Shown: piece after piece, positions 48,101-62,400 of the stretch | Layout of the letters: each line of letters opens with the position of its first letter | How positions within the stretch are numbered: the stretch's first letter is position 1 | Assembly (NCBI RefSeq): GCF_910592395.1 | Contig: NC_088311.1 | Location: forward strand, 24,026,646-24,090,645 | Source of the DNA: Lineus longissimus | Taxonomy: Eukaryota > Nemertea > Pilidiophora > Heteronemertea > Lineidae | Direction: 5' to 3' | Length of the DNA stretch: 64,000 bases | The notes under the pieces: generated by a model | What the model saw: the letters and a program-made list of their open reading frames with translations, nothing else | The model's database searches: none | What the model was told of the DNA's origin: nothing | Translations under genes and position numbers: made by a program

Positions 48101-51100
48101 TCACGTGGTCTAAAAAACTTCTAAAGTCAGCTCAATTGCCACCCTTTAAAAAAAACCACAATATACACTCGCTGTGCACTTCATTAACAAGACAACAGAA
48201 GCGTCACTGAGAGGCCCGACATGTCCGAAAGACACCTTAAAAAATATTGTTGAAGACACCGCCATTCCTACAGAAACTACATGTATAACATACAACTTCG
48301 ATGAAAATACATTCAAATGTATCCATTTTCAAACTTCCTGCATACTCAAATATATTTCACCAATGCTTTATTCTCCTTCTGTGTGATTCCTTGCTTTTCA
48401 TGTGTATGTTATTAGTAGTAGCAAGTATGTATACTACATACTTGACAGTAGCTTACAAATTCTCCTTTCAGTTTTTTCAACTTGAAAAACTGTACGTTGT
48501 TAGTTAAAATTGTCCGGTCTCTAGTAGTAGTTCTGATCAAATGCACTATACAACGTTTTCATCCCAACTACATGTCTCTTTGAATCGACAAACACAAACC
48601 AGGTGTAAGTATCGCGTACATAACGACTTGGTGGAAATACACAGATAAAATTCCCCTATAGCATCACACTGTCATCAATAAATAATATTGCACTTTTGTT
48701 GCTTAACTAGAATACGAGATGATATATTATCTCAATCTGGTTCAAATGAAATAATTTTTCATTTACAAAAGTGGTACTGTTACTACACATACCTCTCACT
48801 ACTGATGTAAAGTACCTAGGTTAATTTGGTAATCTGACAAACTCACAGACTAATCTATCTCAGTCTAATATTTACATTTTATGCAGCTTCAATGTCAAGT
48901 GATCGCTGGCCGCAGAACTTTGTTGAACCCGAAGGTATTACCAACGAACTACTATCCATTACACTATCTTTAAAGAGCACAGCCGACTTTTCCAACAGCT
49001 ATATACGCATGTAAATCTTTTTTTCATTTGAAAATTAACCAATTCATAGATCTAAGTAATGCCCAAAACGCCCACTTCCAAAAAGGGTCGAAATAATATC
49101 AACTTATTACAATGATGAGAATGTTACCGATCAATGATAACATGATAATATCAAGAATAAATGAAGACTTTAAGCTTTATGAATTCTTGATAGTTTTAAT
49201 ATCAAGAATATCATTTTTGACTTACTTGTACCTTCACATGCCTTTTTCAAACTCTTTATCAATTTTTTTCATATCTGAATAAAACATTAACGTCCGCACA
49301 CATGTGTTCTCTTTCTGACAACTGTGAAACAATGCACCAACGCAGATATCAGGCATCGCTGTTATCATAGGCAGATATACAATACAGACTGTTATGTCAC
49401 AGTTTTAAAGCAATATATATCAAATCAAATCATACAATTATTCAGTACGAAAAAGTTTTATCTGTTTATCATTGACCTGACGTGTGGTTTATCAATTATT
49501 GTCCTAAATTCTTAGCATTGCTTTTGGATTGGGTGTTAACAAGCGGGAAGTTTTAAGCAGGGTTCACTGTGAGGATTCATCTTGCTACTGGTCATGGTTA
49601 GCAGAAAGCCTTATATGTTACACACTTCTTTTATTATATAAAATACTATATACACCATGACGTTGAACGAACACTGTTTTTTAATACATCTACAAAATAT
49701 TTCTTTCAGGATATTCGGTCCGTATTATATCATAAAATCGCAGACCTACTTGTATTGATGTTTCAAAACACTTAATATCAATCTCATTACAGTGTTGTAT
49801 GATACAAAAATTAAAGTCATGACAGTTTTAAATGATTATGAATACTCGTTGCTCTAAAAAAAACTGCCACTCCTTTCATTCTTTCTTTAATTCATATGAA
49901 ATCGTATACCATATATTTCTGAACAGGTTTGCAGTGCAGTGTTGAAGATGAAGGTATTTTGAGAATGCACTATTGTTTTCTGTCCAGCTCATGTATCAGA
50001 CACATTTGTGAATTGAATACACCCTTATTTTATACATGCAAAGAAAACAAAGTCTTGAACATTTGTACACGAATTGAAACGCATTCTATCCTCTTACCAT
50101 ATTGACAATTGCATTTTCCACATTTTATTTCTCGAAATATCTTTAAATGTCTATCATCGTTGCAAGATATGTGCACTCTGCCCACTAGATGATAAACATT
50201 TCCACCTCTCTTTTCTTCTGCCCACCAGTTACATTGCTAAGACGTATATTCCAAAAATGAAATCACTGATTTGGACCTTTGGTGTAGTCGTTCCTTCTTC
50301 AAAGAACAATATTATTCGCAAAACGTACGATTGCATTGCCCCACCAAATGATCGAGAATACATTCTAGGGATGCCAAAATTGCTTCCTTGGTGCGGACAG
50401 ATAAAAACAATCCTCATGTGGGTTTCCTATCCTCCTTGATGTCGTGATGTATTTCTCGATGTTTGTAAAGTAATTTTAGTAATCTATAAGTGTTTTACAT
50501 GTTGTCGTTTTTTACAAATATACACATTTTTCCATGTTGTGTGTCTTCTGCCAGTGTTGATAAAACAATAGTTTCGTGATATGCAAGACACGAAAACTTA
50601 GTTATAGCATAACTAGAGTCGTTATAAAGAAATGTCAACTTATACACCTTTCCAGAAATGGGGCGCCGAGTGTCCGAAATAGTGATGTCATAAGGGGAAA
50701 CTAGGCCTTATGGTGAAGGGACAGAGGAGATAGTCATGGTTGACCAACACACTTGAATGCCTTTAATGACGGACAAGGGGGAAAAAGTTAGTTCCAATGC
50801 AAGCCACCAATTTCGGGTAGCATGTGTACAGGGCACTTTTTCGAATTCTAAAGGTGAACCTTAGAAATCAAAAAAATTCAGTGCCACCCGCATATGACTG
50901 TTCCCATGCATGTTACATGTTTTTTCTTGTGATATATTACCTGTAGAGTTGGCATGTTCCTTAGGCATGGCCAAACCCTAAAGTCAACCCATGCAATCGT
51001 AGCATTAGCAGGGTGGCAAATCTTGGCTTAGCTAATTAGCTACTAGTACCGTTGAAAATCACGTGAAACATGAATGGTCAGCACATGAAGATCATCAGTG

Positions 51101-53387
51101 AGAAACCACCTATTCTATGAAGGATCAGAACTTATTGACTAATGACAGCTTGACCAAATTAAGACAAATGTGTCCACAAAATAAAACAGCTTCTGACGTC
51201 GGTTCGTCACTTCCCGACATTAAAAGGAAAAATAACATTGCAGTTGCTTATGAGCGATATGCGGTCAAAAAGAAAGGTTAAACAACAAAATGAGCTCTGT
51301 ATGTAGGCCCACGAAAAGGTACTTTTTGTAATGTGCCACAGCTATTATTAACCTTACTGTGCCTGGGCTTGAACGCCTGGTCGAAACATTCGATAGAAGG
51401 AAAATACACTTAAGCCCATGTATTTATTAACACTATTTTGACAACGGGTTTGCCCATAGGCCCTAAAAGGAAAGATTATTGAAGATATTGCGCTTATGTC
51501 TTAATGTGGGGCATGAATACTTGATTTATGTACACTGGCGAGATTAGAACTTCAAAATGTTTGGCATATATAACCAAGGTATAGAAAAAGAATGCAAACT
51601 ATAATCGACGACCCAATCCTCTCGTGAAAGTCTACATTGACTTACAAGTATTTCACATTTTTGACTTTTGTAATACTTTAGTGGAAATATGCACCGAGTG
51701 AGTGCTGACCGAAAATAGGTATCAAATCACCCCCACTAATCACACATGTGGGAACGTTGTAGAATGGATGAATGATAACCATGCCAAGTTTTAAACTGCC
51801 CTTTCGTCGGTAAAATCAGTTTTATTGACACATGCTCCTCGCCAACAGTGCATTCATCCAAACCTTAGGTAGATTATCTCCCACTATAGTCGATGCACTT
51901 GAACAAACAATAGTTTTAATTCCATTTTCATTGGAGATGAAAACTAAAATTGACTTCTTGAGAAGATGTAGTGGCACTGTTTACCTTTAGTGGTATATGT
52001 TCGGGCTGAGAGAAAATAACTCTCTAACATGTCTAAGGTCTAGCTCCAGCATGTCGGCCAAAATACCAGCAGAATGTTTTCCAATATTGGATAATACCCA
52101 CAAAGATTGGCCAATATTGGCTTGAAGGCCTACAGATTCAGCGAAGGCCTACATTTGCGAAACTATAGGCGTATTTACATCGTTTCATTTTACTGTGTCG
52201 AAACCTATTAAGGCTTACTCTAAGCCCCTAGAGGGTGGGTTTTAAGTTCAATTGACCTGATGCGATTATAATCTAATCCTCATTCAGTTCATAATAGAAT
52301 CTCTAAATGAAGCTGAATCGTAACCCTTGGTTTCCTTTTGTATCAAATGTAGTTATTAAATTAATACAACTGGTATGTGTAATCATAGACACTAAACTAC
52401 ATTAGTAAACAGGCCACAGTGATTGTAATGTGTCCTTCATGCATGACGAAGTACATACTCAATCACTGTGTACAGTTACGAATTCTTAACGGAATAAGTT
52501 ATAACTTATACTCAAGAACAATGAATAGACCAATCTTCTCTGCCTGGTACTTAACCCTGTATTCCACCATATGATGAATTTACTTTCGTCTCCAAGGCGA
52601 CGATACATAAACATACCTCCAGAAGTACCTCTACTTGACCTGGGACTGTCTAAAGTTTACTAAAGTCTAACGTTATATCCATTGATTTTGTTTGATTTGA
52701 GCTGAAATATCTCTAATTGATGGCCGATCACCCTGATAAGATGGCGGCTAATTTGCTTATATAATTGACCTTTTGTTTCTTATCACCGTTCTAAGAATAA
52801 AGAAACCACACGACAGATATGACTGGTACACTGTACGTTCGCGGAGGCGTATTTATTCTTAGCTTTTTGTGTGTATCACATTACATTGGTTTCTTGAGCG
52901 TTTGTATATCAATATAGATCAAACGGATGTACTGGGCAGTTCACATAACTAAGTGTTCAACAACTTGAACTCGTTTAAATTACTATTGTAACAATAGGTG
53001 GTAGAACTTACAAACTAGTAAATTATCTTTCTTATCTTAAACGCCATATATATTTTCACTAGACCTTTCTGTAAAAAAATGAACTAAAAGCATTACAAGT
53101 GTTGTGTGTTTTTTTCATATCGCCTACACTTTGAGTTTCGTGGTCATTTCATTATTTCGTTGTTGCCAAAACAAGATTGATTGTATTTGATTACCACACA
53201 TAAGAAAATAAGCAACATTTAATATTAAATAGCTCTGAGGTATAATGTGGCCAGTATGTATTATGGATTTTCGTTCATTCTATTGCCGGATTAGTTGTCC
53301 GGATTACGGTCATTCAAATCAGAATTAAAATGAATAATATACAACACATTTGTTATGTTCTAAACATGTATTGTGATGGTTGATAAG

Positions 53388-53426
<39 letters not shown>

Positions 53427-56400
53427 TACCACGAAACTAGCCCTCTCCTTGTTTCGCATGAATAAAACCTTTGACAAGAGAAAGTCCGACTCATCAGAAA
53501 TTTCATGAATTCAAACCAGATGCGTTAGCTAATCTGATATAAACATTCAATACACGTCACCAAAAGGTATCAATGCATTCAGTGTAACGAAATTCCAGTG
53601 TATAGGATTCAACATATCGAAGTTGGAACAGAAAAAATTGTTTTTAAGTGCAGTGACGTTCATTTCAGTCAAAAATAATACCAAAACCAGTAGCATTGTC
53701 CGGATAAAAGCCAAACCGCCAAAAAAAAACAGGTCATAAAAACATCACATAGTTGACAATAGTTAGTCTTACGCAACATCTTGGACAACAATGTAAATAT
53801 TACTAGGTTGCTAGATCATTAGCTTCGATTAATGTGTATGTGCAAAGCAAAAGTAAGATTTCCGACGTCAAGTTATATAGGTATAATAACACTTTGATTC
53901 TACATTTATACACCTGAAACAAATGTGTGACAAACTCGAAGCAGGCATAGATTCTTACGATTGGTGTAATTGATGATTAACCTTACAAAAATTGCGTCAT
54001 GACAGCATTAAACTCATATTAACTTCACACCGTGACTTATGGACATATTGTTCTTTATCTCCAATCCGCATGTCTGCTATCTTTAGCATTGAAAGTTATC
54101 ATTTAAAGGCCTACTTTCAGGGCTAGTATTCAACTTTCGACAGTGTGGGCTCTCAACCACTGCTCCTCCATTAGGAAACATCATGCCACAAGGGCTGAAC
54201 CAACAACATCGCCGCTTAGTTTGTATCTCACGTATCTGTTACTTGGTGCCATGACCGGCCTGTGATACACTATTACCACTCAATTGAGGCGTTCTACCTC
54301 GTCATGAGCAATGAACAAGCCCAAATCACAAATCACAAAAGGGCGACATCTCTTGACCCAGATTGTGATGGCAATGAGCCCGATGCATGAGCTACCTCAC
54401 AAACATCTAATGCATGCATCACTCCAACCAGGGGACGCATATCGTCAATAACGACCCATGCGTTGATACATTTTCCTGCTAGTTGTTCACAGGAGCACAA
54501 TGACAACAAAGGCCGCTGTGCACGGTTGCCAAAACCGCATCGATTGCGTTGTTGTGTTGTTTTGCGTAGCCATAGTGCAATCACAACTTCCATGATTTTT
54601 TCATTATTCATTCGTTTCTGCTTATGTGTCAGTTTATCGAGGCTTGACCAGTCATTACCAAACAGGGAGGTTTTGTAAATCCACTTAAAAAGTTAATTAT
54701 GTCAAGATCTTATGATGACAATGTCGAAATATTGAGGAGTTATAAAAAGTTGAGTTTGAGTTAGATTTTACAGATTGGAGCCCTGTGATAGCTGGAATGC
54801 ATGTGCCCTCTGAACTCCTAAATTATGAAGGAAAACGTTGTAATCCTTCCCTAAATCCTTGACAAAACAATCAAAGAAACCAATCGGTCTCCTTTCTGTT
54901 CATTTCCCTCCAAGTCCAATGCTGCCACGCTGTTGTTGTACATTCACACAAAGGTACTTTACACAGCTTTGCCAATTAGTATTATTAAACTCTTTTTACA
55001 TGACCTTTTTGTCTCCAATGCACATTTACAAATTCTATGATAATTACTATTTACGTTTTCACATGAAAGTTAATTAAACCACTTGAAACCATACCTAAAT
55101 CACTGTATTATTTCGTTGCTGTAAAATTTTATTTTTTCTTCATTTACATTAAGTATGCCCAGCACCAAGTCCTTGCAACAGCTACCACCCTGTCCCTACA
55201 AGCAGTACAGTTGAAAATCAATCAAGAGGAAAAGGGAGGCGATCCCGGCAAAGCAATCGCGGCAAATCACCAGCTCCGAGGAAGGGCCGTGCTTCTAAAT
55301 ACAAAAGTGAGGCAACTTCTGGATCAGAGAGCAATGACTCGGACGAGGGAGTCCAGGTATTTGGGCACTTTGAAAAGACAAAGGACAAAGAGGACAGTGA
55401 CTATCAATCTGAAACTGACTCGAAGCTGAACAAGAAATATGTTTCTAACATCAATTACGGCGTCCAGTCAAATAATGGAAGCCCAAATGGCTCGAGGGCG
55501 TCTCCTGCCAATGAGCAAAGGGCATCCGTATCTGGTGAGCATAATCCCACAAAGGCAAACATCGACACTGAAAGGAATTTTTCTGCCTGCTCGAAAAGAG
55601 AGATGCATGATGAGACCATTAACGTGGTCATTGAAAACCCTGGTGATGCTGGAAGGGAGGATGTCGAGGGGGCAACAGGTATATGCGTTATTGCGGAGCC
55701 CATGGCGATTGATGCCCCCGAAATACGCCGGGGCAATACCCCTGGTAGTGTTCGCAGCCGATCGGGTAGCAGGCATTCTGGGGGCAACAGATACGCCAGT
55801 AACCTTGACCTGTCGAGCGCGGGAGTAGCTGGGCCGGATGCACACAGCCAGCATGGATCGAGCCGTAGCCTTAACGTACCGGAACCTTGCTTTGGGTCGC
55901 ATGCACATGATACGCACAGTGAGACAGAGTCTTGTCTCAATAATGAATGTGAGCTTTGCCAGTCTCACCCAAGAAACAACAGCATCTCGCCTGGAAGTCA
56001 TCGTGGGGTACCTGGAGTGACCACAAAAGGGAAATGTCACAGTGACACAGAGTCTTGCCTCAATCTTGATTGTGAGCTTTGCCAGCCTTGTCCACCGTCC
56101 CGTAAAGCCAGCATGGAACGTCACAGTGACACAGAGTCTTGTCTCAACCTTGATTGTGAACTTTGTCAGCCTTGCCCAGCGTCACGTAAAGCCAGCATTG
56201 TCTCTGGTAGTCGCCAAGGCATAAAAGGAGCACATGAAACAATGAGCGTTCCCGTGGAATGCAATCATGACCCGCCCATAAAAGGGGATGCTGTCATGAC
56301 TGAAATCGGCAACGAGTCTGGATCATGCCTCACCCTAAACTGTGAATTGTGTAACCCCCGTCTCCAGCATCGCGATCCGGTTATCGAACCCGATGGAGAA

Positions 56401-59400
56401 CCGGGGTGCCAGAAAACGGCCACACCGCTTCCAATAGGGACAGACACAAGAGAACTCCCGGAGACTGAGGCGAGATGTACCTTAAACATACAGTCACCTC
56501 TTCCATCGGAGCATAATGGCACCGGCAGTACAAGATTGCATACTCCAGAATGTGTTGACAGGTTACCCAGTAGTTGTGAAAACTTACAGAGAGCCTGCTC
56601 TAATCCTCGAACACCAGATCCTGTGGAAGGAGAAAATAGAGCGTCGCAACTTGCAAACATCGTCGAAACAGTGCAACTCGTCGACGAAGTAAGCCAGAGG
56701 CTTCGTGGCAGTCAGACAAGCCTCGGAAGTAGAAGAAGTGTTGGGAGTAAGGTTTCCTTGAAACACAGTGCCCGTGGGACACCGGATCCAGTGCACGATG
56801 GTAGGGAGTCGCATATGGCTGACGTGGCCAACACTTTGAACACGGTGGTTCAGGCAGGTCAGAAAATGCGGGACACCTCGCCATCTGGCAGCTCCGAATC
56901 TTACACCGAGTCTGACTTTGACGAGAAGGAACAGATGAGAGTACGAAAACGACTGAGACGGCGGAAGGTGAGGAGGACGCTGAAGCCTCTAGAGCTGGAT
57001 GGTGAGACATTGGATAACTACAAAGATAACTACTACAATGGTTTAGTTCTGTCGAAGCGAGCGGAACCTGAAGGTGATGTTTACGTTCTCTCAGTGTGTT
57101 TCAACTACCACCATTCATTCCTGACGCCTTGTCAAATCACCAAGCGTGCTTCGTACACAAAATACTTTATGCATGGATTGCCTCTCAATTCAAGGGAATT
57201 TGATTACTCTCTCTTTCTCGAACTTCACCACGCATGGAATGACAATCGTTCTGACCTCACAGTGATTTGATCTGAACTCACGAAGCATGGCCCACCACAG
57301 ACGAAAATGAAACAGGACCAATAAGACTTTACTCGAAATTGGAGGAAAGAAATAATTTGGCAAAGGGAACCTTTATACCAGCGTTACTTTAGCACTAAAC
57401 TGTCTTTATGTTGTTCATATATTTCTTTTGTAATCGAAGGTTTATTTCAGCATGATGTTTCTACCTGCAGATTAACCCCGTTTTCATGTTCACTGGCAGA
57501 TGTAGCCCTCCTTAGCTTCCATATTTCTCAGGCGAATATGTTCTCGATCACTTTGGACATGAGGACTTGCGGATCCTTTGAAGGTTATGAACGAGTCCAA
57601 TTACAACTATAGTTGTTTAAAGACATGCGACAGATTTCAAATTGAACAGAAACTTTGCATTGCTTCAACCTCAAAGTTGTTCAGTGCTACTTTACTGACA
57701 CATTCCTTTATCATACACATCTTAGGATTATAGGCCTATATGTTTACCCGATGTTTGTTAGGTGGGTTGAAAGTGGCATCATAATATTGACATCCAACCT
57801 CTCCGTACCGTATCTCACATCAGAAGAACGACCAACAGCAAGAAAAAAGATAGGGTGAAACGTCGTAGCCGAATAAATTATCAGATTACAAACAACATTT
57901 AATTTACTCAATCAATAATTAAAAAGACCAGCTTCCTAAAATGCCATTGAAAAAACTATGAAGTCGCTATTGATCGACTTAATATAACAGTAGCCTTGTA
58001 TTCTCTGGCAGGTGGATTACTCTGACTCGCAGGTTGCATTTCTTTGTTTTTTGCTCTATCTCGATCACGTGTTTGTGTCTAGGACACCCATTACTTAGTT
58101 GTAGCTTGCACGCCATGTCAATGTTCACAGTCTTCACTTTATATTGTCGATTTTATTCCATGAATGAATTTCACTCAACTGTTTGCAGTATCATGCATTG
58201 GCAGTGTTTGGATATTGAGCGCACTTAGCACAGGGAGATAAAGATCAAAACAGTCAGCCCTATCGACAACACTCATCATGGCTGCCGCTTCAATGTTTAT
58301 GTGCCTGAGCACCTTGGGCTGTCGTGGGGTGATTTGTATGTTTGCATGCGGTGCCAATGGTGATCACGACATAGACCACTGTGCAGTAGCATGCTAGTTA
58401 CTGATAAACAATTAGACTAGTACATTAGCACGATCAACCCTCATTTATTCGCCATTGGCTTACGTGTCATACTGTGTTGTGTCCGACGAACCATGAAAGA
58501 ACATGATACCCTTACACTAATACACTTTCTTCCGACTTTTATAATGCAATTGGAAGACAACATTCTCTCCCCACATGTTTCAATTGGTGGGAAGAGAAGG
58601 GCCTCACAAGGCCTAGCTTGAAGACGAACAATCCGATGAATTAGCAAACATCAACATGGAACTGAACTCATCTAGTACGTGAAAAGAAAGGTTTAGAATT
58701 TACAAGCACTTTCAATGGCCTTCGGTTATCACAACACAGAGTGAAATTGTGATAGCCCACCTTTTCCGGTCAATTCATACGCAAATAATGACTTTTTTCA
58801 TTCATGGATATGAAAAGGCACAACCGTCGGATTTTAATCCCATCAATTGTTTCATTTGTTACAGTAACCATGACGACCATTTAGCACTGTGTACAATGAA
58901 AAGAACCAGGGAAGTGCATTCGGGTTGCATGTACAACACCTTTGATGTTTTTTTTAAATTTCTGGTCAACTATGGGCCGTGTTTACGACACTGCTTGGCG
59001 CCACTGTTGTAAACTTTCATACTGAAAAACAATACAACAGGTGATAAGCTACATGCAATTCCATTAATTGCTTGGATCTTGTCAAAATCGCATCGATGGT
59101 AGAATCCAAAACCTCTAGCGATTAAGTGATGAACTAAATCACCCAACGATTGATGTATTCCAGGTACAGACTATTGGTCACACTACTATTTCGACAAGGA
59201 AACAAAAAGACTTGGCTTCAGTTTGAATTGGTATTAAATATACTCTTCGGATTTGGCGATAGACGTGTCTGTAATTAAACTGCTACAGAAATTGGTTTTT
59301 TGGATAGAAAATACGCGCAGATTTATCCAGGTCAAAATATCAATAAAATGTTTCTTAATTTTTTAATTAAGACCGTATCTAGTTTCATGTAGATGTAGAC

Positions 59401-62400
59401 GTACATTTTTTTTACAAAAATTGTAAGACTAGTTAAAGTTTCAAACAAACTGAATTTGAATTTCTGATAAATTTAATGATTGCATCCGTATCCCCCATCT
59501 TCACAGTCAGCTTCAGAATAATAGACCGAAAATGCTTTTGCAGTACGCCATCGCTTGTAAAATGCTCGCACGTATCAGCTTGTAGCGCGTGTTCCTCTCC
59601 CTGCATGCTTTAATCTGTAACCCTCGGAACAGCTCGAAGTTAGAAAATATTTTCTCAACCAATTCCAGTTTTCCAAACGCCTGAAGTACGGGTGCCATCT
59701 TATTTATGTGAAATGAATTATAGCAAAAGCCCACTGCGGGCTTAATTTGGTCCATGTTGCTATTGACAGCGACGTTGAGATTCCATATTTGCACGTAAGA
59801 TTCTTCAGCCTTAGCATATCAGTTAATACTTCAACATTTCCTGGCGTTCAGGTATAAGTCTGAAAGTCTTAACAACTCTTATAACTTCCATGCGTTCCTG
59901 CGGTGACAGGTTTCCTTCAGAAAGAGAAACACAGCGATTTCTGATGAGATAAGCATGTCACTAACCACAGCACTGCATTTCCTGCATTTTTCAAAAGGTG
60001 TCACTCCAGAACAACACGAACCCGAACCAAAAGTTGTGGAAAACACTGCAGTAGAGGAATCACAAAATGTCGAAGAGTCACAAACAGTAACAGAAACAGA
60101 AACAAATGACACTAATACACAACAAAACACAACAGAGGCCCCTAGTGATCAAAATGAAACCCAGGAAACAGAAGTGACGCCGGAGACAGGTGAGAGTGAG
60201 GCCACGATGGAGCATGCGCAAACGACAGAGGCAGAGACCCATATTGTAGAAGAGTCTAATCAAGAAGAAAGTGTAGAAACTGTCGTGGAATCAGTTGAAG
60301 TATCTTCCCCTGTACATGTAGAAACTGAGCCAGAAAATGCTGTAGAAAATAGTTCAGGTCCTAAACAAACCGAGGAAACCTTAGAAACGGACGAAGTTAC
60401 TGCAACTGAAACAGCTGCAGAAACAACTGTTGAAACTGAGACAACCGAACAGTCGGAACCCGTCGAACCATCCAAACAGCCCGAGGCTGACATGGCGGAA
60501 GGAGGTGAATCAACCCACTGAGTGAGGTTTTCCCACCCCCTCTAACACCTAACAATAGTTGTTGCCGTTAAAGTCCACAAGCCGAAATAACATCAATCAC
60601 CTCATATTCGTGTGCCTTTTTCTGATTCCACGAATAACAAAACTAGCTTGGAGACCTGTCTCTGTCCTGAAGTACGCGCGCAGGCTCTGGCTTTCACAAC
60701 GTTTGGAGTGACTATATCTTAACGAGCGATTTTAGTGATTATTTATCAGTTTATCTTCTAGTTTATATAAATAGCATACAGTTCATTTATTTAGTGTTAT
60801 CGTCTACTTGCATTTGGTTAAAGAATATTCTAAAGCAACGATGAAAGAACTGCATCTGGAACATTTCAAATCGGTTCAATAACAACTTACCAGAAAAATT
60901 AAATGGTGAAATTATAAATTACCGCTGTGCACAAAAAACACGTCTTCTGGTTCAAGTTGGTAATCAATTTCTACCTGGAATTATTTGTTAGTTACCGGTT
61001 TTCGAATGAGTGTGAGTTCTATTCACTGGGATGAGAACTACACAATTTGATTTTTGAATTGATATCACAGAAGTTACCTTCATATTGAGTTCCTAGCTTT
61101 TTTGATTACTGTCCTATCCATTTCGTCAACTGCCTCCACTGTGGGTCTTGGTTGAATTCTAGTTCTCTTTTATGGTCGAGTTCTTGTTCTCTCTTTGAGT
61201 TTCATACGTTCAGTCTCTTACTATTCTTCCTGAATACTGTACTTCTATCATAGCCTGGTGTAACTTCTCGTCGTCGCCATGTCAATGCGCTATACAAAGT
61301 CGAGCAGTGGTGCTGGGCCAACCTAAAACATCCACATAAGATTCAAAGTTAATGAGTTATTTTCCTGTTTGGTTTTGATTCTTCCTATCTGTTCGGATAT
61401 ACCATTAGCATACCTACATTAAATAGGCTTAAACGATCTGCTATATTCTGTCATATATGGTCGTTGGTACAATTATGCATATTTTTGGAAACAGAAGTGA
61501 CATAATGCCACTAATATTCTTCTATGATTAGTGTATAACCGATCATTGGTGATGCAGAATCAAGTGATTCTGATTGGACAACATGCCGTGATGATACCAA
61601 AACTGCTCATACCGATGGCCGTGGTACGATACTGAATAATAGGTTGCCGAAATCGGACTTGAATTGAATCAACTAGTATTTGGTCTACCAACGGTCACCA
61701 GTTCATGAAGAGATTCATTTAATGTTGTAGTGATTAACTTGATGCGTTTGCATAACTTACTCACCCTCTAATAATCGATCCTAACCTCTGCGACTCTCTC
61801 CAATCAGAGGGCTCATTTGCATCTACTTCGATATCATCAAAATGTCCAGCGCATAAACAAACATGACAGGTGAAGGATTGACCAAAGTAAATGTCGTCTT
61901 TTCAGCCTTACCTCTGAACGATGAACTTTAATCAGAAAATTAAAAATAATTTCTTTGTTATTCTTAGATGTACATGTATCAGAACTAGATTTTTTCCATT
62001 GTGAGTACATGCATTTCCCCTAAGATTGCATTCTAACAGAAATGTCAAACTTTGATTAACCAAAAGGGGTGTGTGTTTCCCCCCATATGGTATAACCGAA
62101 TACTTCCCTATTCTCACGTATTGTTTCTGTCACTCGCATCACTTTCTTCTGGACATAACACAGATTGTCACCTAAGTTTAATTTCATTTGCAGGATTAAA
62201 GTATCTAATAATAAATCTAAAATACAACCTTGTAATATTTTCTGAAAACGTAACTTCTCATCTTAAGCAAAGTTTTCTTTTTCAATACAGTCACTTACAA
62301 GGAAGGATCCCTGAAATGAGGGTGCATCCCTGTTTTGGAGGATAATCAAACTCGACATGCTTAGTCAGTGAAAAGTATAAGAAGTTATACTTCTGATCAC

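Noticed and set aside
48199-48282. Possible 84-nt cassette of the modular gene (EASLRGPTCPKDTLKN...), phase 1-1
   Set aside because: The acceptor lacks a pyrimidine tract and the donor GTATAA is weak; kept only as a thing to test with transcript data.
57074-57270. C-terminal 65 residues of the long open frame as a real protein end
   Set aside because: Residue composition changes abruptly after a phase-1 donor to an intron-like hydrophobic/aromatic mix; read-through is the simpler view.
59879-60493. Minus-strand open frames opposite the Glu/Thr-rich exon (Ser/Val/Thr-rich)
   Set aside because: They are the antisense shadow of the low-complexity coding exon.
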